Source: an uncultured Ruminococcus sp.
GTDB lineage: Bacteria; Bacillota; Clostridia; Oscillospirales; Ruminococcaceae
Direction of reading: 5' to 3'
Assembly (NCBI GenBank): GCA_946540705.1
Contig: CAMNJD010000032.1
Location: forward strand, 1-5,273
DNA length: 5,273 nucleotides
The notes below the pieces were generated by a model. That model was not told where the DNA came from, searched no databases, and saw nothing but the letters and a program-made list of their open reading frames with translations. The position numbers and the translations under genes are program-made. Below are positions 1 through 4,617 of this stretch, piece by piece. Position 1 is the first letter of the stretch; the number at the start of each line of letters is the position of its first letter.

Positions 1-891
1 GTGTGTCTCGCCCTTTTGCAGGCCGATATTCTCTGCCTCGATCTCAACGGTATTATAGCCCTTGACGGTCTGGCGGAAGGAGTCGCGAGTCCCCTGCCGG
101 ATCCGGTCAGTCGCCCGGACGGAGCTTGCCTCTGCGTCTACGTCATACTTGTCCGCGAGATAACCCGAGAGATATGCGGTCTGAAAATTCACGGCCTTCG
201 AGAAATCGTATGGCTCCAGCGATTCCATAAGCGTATCGTCCATTTTCTCCGAGCCGTCCACCGGAACATGCTCAAAACCGACCGTACCCTGACGGTAGCA
301 GCTATAGTAGCTTGTCTCCTTGTAATGGTAGTTGCTGTCGCTCCACGAACGCACTTTTGTTGCCTTGAACTGAATCTGTGCGTCCACATCGGCTTCATAC
401 AGCCAGATCGGAACATAAACGCCTTTGATCTCGTCGATATGATTCTGGCTCTTGAACACCTTAGGGAGCAGCGGCTTGCCCTCCATGTGCTTGAGCAGCG
501 ACTTCTTGGCCGCCTCCTTATCAAGCTGGAACGGAATCACGAAATCGGGCTTCAGATCGCCGGCAAGCTGTCCCATCATGATGACAGGCGCATCGCAGTA
601 GGGGCACTGTGAAGCTGCGGTCGTGCCGTCAGCAATGACCTCGCCGCCGCAGGACTGGCATTTGTAAACGCGCATGCCCTCTGCCTCGCCGGGCTCCCAT
701 TCCGAACCGGCATCATTGTCCCAGTTCATTTCGGATTCCTGCGGCTGCTGGTTCAGCGCCTCATCATAGGACTGAAGCGAGGCCACATCGAATTCCGAAT
801 CGCAGTAGGGGCATTTCATCTGCTGTGAGGCGCTGTCAAACTCGATCTTTGCGCCGCAGCTCGGGCATTTATATCCTAGTAAATCTGCCAT
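1..891 (-). CDS. TFIIB-type double zinc-ribbon protein, partial (C-terminus beyond the left edge)
   Basis: An open frame runs without a stop from ATG at 891 to base 1, giving 297 codons. The start is supported by AGGGAGA seven bases upstream. Two four-cysteine zinc ribbons lie at the N-terminus: C9/C12 with C27/C30, and C78/C81 with C96/C99. Each ends in CPYC, and an acidic Glu/Gln-rich linker separates them. After about residue 117 comes a long soluble region with VYVPIWLYEADVDAQ, then an aromatic Tyr/Ser-rich stretch and LSGYLADKYDVDAEA. I recognise this from memory as the family usually called TFIIB-type zinc ribbon-containing protein (sometimes misnamed PriA-like or phage replication protein). 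Its members normally continue for a further stretch that includes a membrane segment, which would lie outside this window. The name reflects the zinc fold and is not evidence of a role in transcription. The SPFH gene is directly upstream, as ydjI and ydjG are near each other in Bacillus. Function unknown; membrane association is inferred. Confidence 0.85.
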   Translation of the reverse strand, partial: MADLLGYKCPSCGAKIEFDSASQQMKCPYCDSEFDVASLQSYDEALNQQPQESEMNWDNDAGSEWEPGEAEGMRVYKCQSCGGEVIADGTTAASQCPYCDAPVIMMGQLAGDLKPDFVIPFQLDKEAAKKSLLKHMEGKPLLPKVFKSQNHIDEIKGVYVPIWLYEADVDAQIQFKATKVRSWSDSNYHYKETSYYSCYRQGTVGFEHVPVDGSEKMDDTLMESLEPYDFSKAVNFQTAYLSGYLADKYDVDAEASSVRATDRIRQGTRDSFRQTVKGYNTVEIEAENIGLQKGETH

Positions 892-898
892 GGTTTCT

Positions 899-905
899 TC
901 TCCCT
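899..905 (-). promoter_or_regulatory. Ribosome binding site of the zinc-ribbon gene
   Basis: On the minus strand AGGGAGA lies seven bases before the ATG at 891. It fixes the start just ahead of the first zinc ribbon and leaves only eight residues before C9. Confidence 0.6.
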
Positions 906-928
906 GAACGATTGATAGATCAGATTAC

Positions 929-1015
929 AAATTCCATAACAAAGCAGGGCCGGGAGAATGCCTGCTGAGGGTGCAGCCTTGCTCCGCGCCTCTTGCTTGC
1001 AGCCTCCCGACCTGC
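929..1015 (-). terminator. Large interrupted hairpin between the SPFH and zinc-ribbon genes; possible partial terminator
   Basis: On the minus strand, bases 1015-1004 pair with 956-944: a 5-bp stem, a small U/GC internal loop, then a 6-bp stem of CGGGAG with CTCCCG. The 47-base interior can fold further, since GCTGC near 1003 and again near 976 can each pair with GCAG near 965. The right arm is followed by TTTGTT. This could be a leaky intrinsic terminator that lowers expression of the zinc-ribbon gene relative to the SPFH gene, or an RNA-processing or stability element. The loop is large and the U-tract short and broken, so a strong terminator is unlikely. Confidence 0.4.
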
Positions 1016-1026
1016 CGGATTACAGA

Positions 1027-2367
1027 TTACTGTGCATCGTTTTCGTCAAACACGTCGCCGCACTCAGGGCAGAATTTCGGCGGATTCTTCGGATCCTCCG
1101 GTGTCCAGCCGCACTTATCGCAGCGGTAGAGCGGTGCATCAGCGGGCTTCTTGCTGCCGCAGTTCATGCAGAACTTGCCCTGGTTCACGGTGCCGCAGGA
1201 GCAGGTCCAGCCTGCTGCCGGAGCGGGCTTCGCGCTGCCGCAGCCGGTGCAGAATTTGCCGGTGTTCACCTGACCGCAGAAGCAGGTCCAGGAATCTGCT
1301 GCGGGTGCTGCCGGAGCCGGTGCAGCGGCAGGTGCCGGAGCAGGAGCGGGAGCCGGAGCCTGCTGCTGACCCATTGCAAAGAGCTGGCCGGCATTGATGC
1401 CGCCTGCGTTCTGCGCCATGCCCATGCCCATAAATGCATTCATCGCGCCGTTGGTATTCTTTGCGGCATCCTGCATGGCCTGTGCCTGTGCAGTGACCAT
1501 CGTTGCAGCAGCCATGTTCGGATTGCGGTTGATCGCAGCGCGCTGTGCCTGCTTGATCATATCCTCGTCTTCCTTCGGGATGGTGACGGAATTGATCGTG
1601 ATCTTGGACAGCTTGATGCCGCGGTTTGCGAGCCACTCCTCCTTGAGCGCCTCATTCATGGCCTCGGTCAGCTCCTTGGTGTGACCGGGCAGTGCGCTGT
1701 AGCGGATGCCGAGCTCGGAGATCTTCGCAAATGCAGGCTGAAGCGCATCGAGGAACTCGCTCTTCATCATCTGCTGGAGCTGGCTCTCGCCGAAGCGGAA
1801 CTCCTCAGAGACATTGCCGGCGACCTTGGAATAGAACAGGATCGGGTCGTCGAGCGTGAACTGGTACATACCGTTGCAGCGGACTGCGACGTCAATGTCC
1901 AGGCCGATGTTATTATCGACGATACGGAACGGAACCGGATTCTGGGTGCCGAACTTGTTGCCCATGATATCCTTGGTATTGAAGTAATAGACGCGCTGAT
2001 CCTTGCCGGTATCGCCGCCGCGGGCAAAACGTCTGCCAAAGGTCTTGAAGCTCTCGATGATGCCCTTGCCGAGCTTGCCGGAGAAGATGCTGGGCTCAGA
2101 ACCGATATCGTAGGTGTACTCACCCGGCTCGGCGCAGACTTCCATGATACGGCCCTGCTCGACGATGATCATGCACTGACCGTCAGCAACCACAACGCCC
2201 GATCCGTTGGTAATAATGTTGTCGTCGCCCTTGTTATTGCCCTTGGTGCGCTTATGGCCCTTGACCATAAGAACGTCATCCGGGATGGATTCACAGTAGA
2301 AGAATTCCAGCCACTGATCCTTCAGTGTGCTGCCTGCTGCGCCCAATACTGCACTGATAAGTCCCAT
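1027..2367 (-). CDS. SPFH/band 7 (stomatin-prohibitin-like) protein with C-terminal zinc ribbons, YdjI-like
   Basis: Complete 446-residue protein, ATG at 2367, TAA ending at 1027. The N-terminus (residues 1-40, with DQWLEFFYC and DDVLMVKG) and the SPFH-like body (about 20-270) match the family described as stomatin/prohibitin-like with a C-terminal Zn-ribbon (COG4260 as I recall; Bacillus YdjI is a member, often misnamed virion core protein). A helical Ala/Gln/Met-rich stretch (about 270-335) follows, then an Ala-Pro linker (337-357) and three zinc knuckles: C362/C364/C373/C376, C389/C391/C400/C403 and a rubredoxin-like C416/C419/C433/C436. No transmembrane helix is evident; such proteins usually form oligomers on the membrane face. 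The gene has its own strong promoter and leader and is followed after 135 bases by the zinc-ribbon gene. By analogy with the pspA-ydjGHI operon it may serve membrane stress or organisation. No PspA gene is in view, so that role is inference. Confidence 0.92.
   Translation of the reverse strand: MGLISAVLGAAGSTLKDQWLEFFYCESIPDDVLMVKGHKRTKGNNKGDDNIITNGSGVVVADGQCMIIVEQGRIMEVCAEPGEYTYDIGSEPSIFSGKLGKGIIESFKTFGRRFARGGDTGKDQRVYYFNTKDIMGNKFGTQNPVPFRIVDNNIGLDIDVAVRCNGMYQFTLDDPILFYSKVAGNVSEEFRFGESQLQQMMKSEFLDALQPAFAKISELGIRYSALPGHTKELTEAMNEALKEEWLANRGIKLSKITINSVTIPKEDEDMIKQAQRAAINRNPNMAAATMVTAQAQAMQDAAKNTNGAMNAFMGMGMAQNAGGINAGQLFAMGQQQAPAPAPAPAPAAAPAPAAPAADSWTCFCGQVNTGKFCTGCGSAKPAPAAGWTCSCGTVNQGKFCMNCGSKKPADAPLYRCDKCGWTPEDPKNPPKFCPECGDVFDENDAQ
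1057..1290 (-). repeat. Tandem zinc-knuckle coding repeat plus a third, divergent knuckle in the SPFH gene
   Basis: Two adjacent 81-base units (1290-1210 and 1209-1129) encode 27-residue copies of the pattern W-T-C-x-C-G-x-V-N-x-G-K-F-C-x-x-C-G-S-x-K-P-A. The DNA copies are still clearly similar, which points to a tandem duplication in frame. A third, unrelated CxxC...CxxC knuckle (1128-1057) with a longer Pro/Lys loop follows. The four-Cys sets are all intact, so selection appears to keep every metal site. Confidence 0.8.
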
Positions 2368-2376
2368 AGTTAAATA

Positions 2377-2383
2377 CTCCTTT
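2377..2383 (-). promoter_or_regulatory. Ribosome binding site of the SPFH gene
   Basis: AAAGGAG on the minus strand, nine bases before the ATG at 2367. It is a strong site and supports this start over internal ATGs. Confidence 0.8.
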
Positions 2384-2390
2384 CGGTATC

Positions 2391-2407
2391 TGCGGCGGTA
2401 TGCCGCA
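2391..2407 (-). promoter_or_regulatory. Leader hairpin directly upstream of the SPFH ribosome binding site
   Basis: A perfect 6-bp GC-rich stem (2391-2396 with 2402-2407, TGCGGC/GCCGCA) with a 5-base loop ends seven bases before the AAAGGAG site. It has no U-tract, so it is not a terminator. It could influence ribosome access or mRNA stability. It matches no riboswitch class I recognise. Confidence 0.5.
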
Positions 2408-2427
2408 TCGGTTTGTGGGTTGCGCGT

Positions 2428-2456
2428 CCGTGTTTCCGGATAGTAGATTTACACGG
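2428..2456 (-). promoter_or_regulatory. 5'-end leader hairpin of the SPFH transcript
   Basis: CCGTGT at 2428-2433 pairs with ACACGG at 2451-2456 around a 17-base loop. The stem begins only about three bases after the start of transcription predicted from the -10 box, so the RNA would carry a hairpin at its very 5' end, a position often linked to protection from decay. This role is inferred. Confidence 0.4.
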
Positions 2457-2465
2457 TTCCATTAC

Positions 2466-2494
2466 ATTATAGCATTTTTCGACGGTTTTTGCAA
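2466..2494 (-). promoter_or_regulatory. Near-consensus vegetative (sigma-A type) promoter of the SPFH gene
   Basis: On the minus strand the -35 box TTGCAA (2494-2489) is separated by exactly 17 bases from TATAAT (2471-2466), and TG one base upstream of the -10 makes it an extended -10. The upstream flank is rich in A and T tracts, like an UP element. Transcription should begin near 2459, giving a leader of about 92 nt. It drives the SPFH gene and probably, by read-through, the zinc-ribbon gene. A housekeeping box rather than an ECF-type one suggests substantial basal expression. Confidence 0.85.
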
Positions 2495-2526
2495 TCTTTT
2501 TACCGAAAAAACATGCTGTATATTTT

Positions 2527-2563
2527 GCACAAAGAATCGTCGGGAGGATTGTGCTGTTTGTGC
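2527..2563 (-). terminator. Hairpin after the dockerin-SGNH gene; weak terminator candidate
   Basis: Fourteen bases past the stop codon, GCACAAA (2563-2557 on the minus strand) pairs with TTTGTGC (2533-2527), with an inner AATC/GATT stem. A second GCACAA at 2554-2549 can pair with the same right arm, giving two alternative folds. The nearest T-tract, TTTTTT, starts about 15 bases beyond the stem rather than next to it, so intrinsic termination here is uncertain. Confidence 0.35.
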
Positions 2564-2577
2564 AGATGCGGAGGATT

Positions 2578-3708
2578 TCATGTGAAATCGTCTGCCTGAA
2601 TGATGAATGCAGTAACGGCAGAGAGCGTGCTGTCTCCGTAATGCAGGCCGTCCGCAATGAAGTCCGTTCTGCCGCAGGTGACCGACGGAACATCCGTATA
2701 GGAACCCGCATTGCCGCTGAGCAGGCTGCTCTCGCAGACTGCTTTGTACAGCGCCTCATTATATGCAGGGACATAGCGGTTGAATACCGCGGGGTCATAG
2801 CCGATGACCGGCGCATCGGTCTGTCCGCCGTCAAATCCGACGACGATCACCTCCGGATGACAGATCTTTCCGCCGTACTCATAGGAGAGTGCTGCGATCC
2901 GTTCCGCCGTGCGGACCGTATCTGCGATTTTGCTGTCATTCTGTCCGGAAATGAAATCGAAATCATTGACGCTTGCGAACAGGCAGATCACGGATTTCCC
3001 GCAGCTTTCGATCTGCGTCCGGAAGCACTGCACCATGTCCTCCCAAAGGAGCTCCGTCATCGTTCCTGCGGATTCACCTGCAAAGTGACCGCCCCAGACA
3101 GCAAATACTGCAAAATCGCCTCTGTTTGCGCGTTCCTGCGCGATGCCGAGCTGACAGCAGCGGCTGTCACCGACGATGATCCGGCCGGAGCGATAGCCCG
3201 CTGATGCTTCCGGTGTCCGGAAATAGTCCTGATTGATCCCGTTCACGCCCATCGGGGTCAGAAGCCCGCCCGGATAGCCGGTTTCTTTTGCCCACGCCGT
3301 GTAATCGCTGAGCTGTGTATAGGCGGATGGGAGATCCTCCGTCAGCCTCCGATCCCGGTATTTTTCCGCTGCTTTCTCAAAGTATTCGGACGGTTCCCCG
3401 GGCATGCCCGCGAGCTGCCGCACATAACAGCACAGAATGGTCTGTGCATCTGCTGCACTGACATACCTCGCACGCACTTCACTGCCGGTCACATGACTGC
3501 GGCGGATCTGCGCATCTGAAAGCGTGACCGGCTTCTGCGCGAGCTGCCGGACATACTGACTGAGCAAAAGCTGTGCGTCATCCGCGGCGATCACGCCGTC
3601 ACCGCTGACATCCCCGGCGGAATCCGCCGCCTGCCCCGCAAACACGTTTGCAGAACAGGTCAGTGCAGTCAGGAGCGGCACGAAGGCTGCCGTTATTTTT
3701 CTCATCAT
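2578..3708 (-). CDS. Secreted dockerin-like SGNH/GDSL-type hydrolase, putative esterase
   Basis: A 376-residue protein from ATG at 3708 to TGA ending at 2578. The frame is open further upstream to TTG at 3750, but GAGGAG ten bases before 3708 and a signal peptide beginning there (MMRK, hydrophobic 5-18, probable cut after A24, VFA/GQA) favour this start. Residues 32-57 (GDVSGDGVIAADDAQ...) form a dockerin-type calcium repeat with D33, S35, D37 and D44 in place. Residues 76-101 repeat its helix (DAQxxLxxYVRQLA) but keep only D87 of the calcium loop. The rest shows SGNH blocks: GDSR with nucleophile S182, GG at 206-207, SVND with N248, and DGLH with D353 and H356. These enzymes are usually ester hydrolases acting on acylated polysaccharides or glycans; the substrate is not evident here. 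The dockerin suggests attachment to a cohesin scaffold outside the cell. No cohesin or other glycan gene is nearby and no promoter is visible. Confidence 0.82.
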   Translation of the reverse strand: MMRKITAAFVPLLTALTCSANVFAGQAADSAGDVSGDGVIAADDAQLLLSQYVRQLAQKPVTLSDAQIRRSHVTGSEVRARYVSAADAQTILCCYVRQLAGMPGEPSEYFEKAAEKYRDRRLTEDLPSAYTQLSDYTAWAKETGYPGGLLTPMGVNGINQDYFRTPEASAGYRSGRIIVGDSRCCQLGIAQERANRGDFAVFAVWGGHFAGESAGTMTELLWEDMVQCFRTQIESCGKSVICLFASVNDFDFISGQNDSKIADTVRTAERIAALSYEYGGKICHPEVIVVGFDGGQTDAPVIGYDPAVFNRYVPAYNEALYKAVCESSLLSGNAGSYTDVPSVTCGRTDFIADGLHYGDSTLSAVTAFIIQADDFT

Positions 3709-3718
3709 ATCAAAAAAA

Positions 3719-3724
3719 CTCCTC
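3719..3724 (-). promoter_or_regulatory. Ribosome binding site that sets the dockerin-SGNH start
   Basis: GAGGAG on the minus strand lies ten bases before ATG 3708 and thirteen before a second, adjacent ATG at 3705. It falls inside the frame of any longer version starting at TTG 3750, and that start would lie against the terminator, so the shorter protein is preferred. Confidence 0.7.
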
Positions 3725-3740
3725 TGCGTCATCTGTGCCG

Positions 3741-3776
3741 GAAAAAGCAATTCCCCTCAGACTGCCCTGAGGGGAA
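3741..3776 (-). terminator. Intrinsic terminator of the dapA-dapB unit
   Basis: A perfect 10-bp stem (3776-3767 with 3760-3751, TTCCCCTCAG/CTGAGGGGAA) closes a 6-base loop and is followed on the minus strand by TTGCTTTTTC. It starts 18 bases after the dapB stop. The T-tract is on this side only, so it works for the minus strand. It separates the lysine genes from the secreted hydrolase gene. Confidence 0.85.
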
Positions 3777-3794
3777 CGGAGCTGAATTCAGACA

Positions 3795-4553
3795 TCAGGC
3801 TTCTGCAAGCAAATGCGTCATATCATAGAGCATCGGTGCCTTGCCGATCAGGAACAGCGCGGCATTGATTGAGCCCTCTGCAAAGACGCGCTTTGACGAT
3901 GCTGTGTGCTTGATCGAAACACACTCATCCGGCCCGGCAAACAGAACCTCATGCTCGCCGACGATCGTACCGCCGCGGATCGAATGCATGCCGATCTCTG
4001 TCATTTCGCGCTTTTTGCGGACGCTGTGGCGGTCATAGACCACATGCTTTGGCGGGTCAGTCTCGCCGATGATCGCGTTTGCGATCATAATTGCAGTGCC
4101 GGAGGGCGCGTCGATCTTCTGATTGTGGTGCTTCTCAATGATCTCAATGTCGAACTGATTGCCCAGCACAGCCGCGGCTTTCTTCGAGAGCGCGAGCAAA
4201 AGCTGAATGCCGATCGACATATTGAACGAGGAGAACAGCGCCGTCTGCTGTGCCGCATCGCGGATCTGCTGAAGCTGCTCCTCGGAGTAGCCGGTCGTTG
4301 CGAGCACAGCCGGTGTCCCGGTAGACTTCGCATATTCGAGCAGCCCGTTCAGGCATGAGGGGTGGCTGTAGTCGATGATGACATCCGGCTTCTCCTGCAT
4401 CTTTGCGATGCTGTCATAAACCGGGAACCTGTACTCCGTTTCCGTGTTCAGGTCAATGCCGCAGCAGACCTCACAGTCGGTGCGGTCTTTGATGCAGGAA
4501 ACAAGCATTCTGCCCATATGGCCGCAGACACCGCTGATCGCGATTTTTACCAT
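3795..4553 (-). CDS. dapB: 4-hydroxy-tetrahydrodipicolinate reductase
   Basis: Complete 252-residue protein, near the usual length for DapB. It reduces the product of DapA with NAD(P)H to tetrahydrodipicolinate in the lysine and meso-diaminopimelate pathway, in the cytoplasm. The N-terminal Rossmann fold shows the dinucleotide loop GVCGHMGR (8-15), TTGY (86-89) and SSFNMSIG (108-115). The DapB signature EKHHNQKIDAPSGTA occupies 140-154, with the catalytic His pair 142-143 and Lys146. SIRGG (191-195) and GEHEV (199-203) are further conserved segments. The start is supported by AAAGGAAGGA seven bases upstream. It lies 64 bases after dapA on the same strand, in pathway order, and ends in a strong terminator, so the two are very likely co-transcribed. 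Nothing is missing or broken. Confidence 0.97.
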   Translation of the reverse strand: MVKIAISGVCGHMGRMLVSCIKDRTDCEVCCGIDLNTETEYRFPVYDSIAKMQEKPDVIIDYSHPSCLNGLLEYAKSTGTPAVLATTGYSEEQLQQIRDAAQQTALFSSFNMSIGIQLLLALSKKAAAVLGNQFDIEIIEKHHNQKIDAPSGTAIMIANAIIGETDPPKHVVYDRHSVRKKREMTEIGMHSIRGGTIVGEHEVLFAGPDECVSIKHTASSKRVFAEGSINAALFLIGKAPMLYDMTHLLAEA

Positions 4554-4560
4554 GATACAT

Positions 4561-4570
4561 TCCTTCCTTT
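4561..4570 (-). promoter_or_regulatory. Ribosome binding site of dapB
   Basis: AAAGGAAGGA on the minus strand, seven bases before ATG 4553. An out-of-frame ATG lies between the two but has poor spacing to the site. Confidence 0.7.
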
Positions 4571-4587
4571 CTTTTCAACGATACGGC

Positions 4588-4611
4588 ATGGGCGGGACAG
4601 CGCCCGCCCAT
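4588..4611 (-). promoter_or_regulatory. GC-rich hairpin in the dapA-dapB gap
   Basis: A perfect 9-bp stem (4588-4596 with 4603-4611, ATGGGCGGG/CCCGCCCAT) with a 6-base loop starts six bases after the dapA stop. No T-tract follows on the minus strand, so it should not end transcription. It could set relative mRNA stability of the two cistrons or stop ribosome or exonuclease movement at the cistron border. Confidence 0.55.
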
Positions 4612-4617
4612 ATCAGA

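Noticed and set aside
1..612. Plus-strand frame of about 200 codons at the left edge
   Set aside because: It is antisense to the zinc-ribbon gene, whose paired cysteine motifs are intact across the same bases. No recognisable protein features.
906..943. Possible promoter just before the zinc-ribbon gene (TTGTTA with TATCAA-like sequence)
   Set aside because: Spacing is about 19 bases and both boxes are poor matches. Read-through from the SPFH promoter is simpler.
1310..1372. Repetitive GC-rich tract as a DNA repeat or recombination element
   Set aside because: It is explained by the Ala-Pro codon alternation of the SPFH linker (residues 337-357).
958..2373. A 471-codon plus-strand open frame covering the whole SPFH gene
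   Set aside because: It is antisense to a clearly recognised gene. Its translation is low-complexity Leu/Ala/Arg/Cys-rich with no family resemblance, and no ribosome binding site supports its start. It is a by-product of GC-rich codon use, including the antisense of the Ala-Pro linker.
2370..2834. Minus-strand frame of 154 codons spanning the end of the hydrolase gene and the SPFH promoter
   Set aside because: It overlaps the hydrolase in another frame, runs through promoter and leader hairpins, and is Arg/Ser/Thr-rich without motifs.
2551..3204. Plus-strand frame of 217 codons opposite the dockerin-SGNH gene
   Set aside because: It mirrors the hydrolase frame, which has a signal peptide, a dockerin repeat and SGNH motifs. 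The plus-strand product has none.
3655..3657. Cys18 of the hydrolase as a lipoprotein anchor
   Set aside because: The preceding residues are A-L-T, which do not fit a lipobox (small residue Gly/Ala/Ser expected at -1). An ordinary signal peptidase site after A24 is better.
3709..3750. Longer hydrolase form starting at TTG 3750
   Set aside because: It would add 14 residues ahead of a good signal peptide, would place the start against the terminator stem, and lacks a ribosome binding site. GAGGAG fits ATG 3708.
3800..3870. TATGAT-like -10 near the 3' end of dapB as a promoter for the hydrolase gene
   Set aside because: No acceptable -35 at 16-18 bases, and the terminator would lie between it and the hydrolase start.
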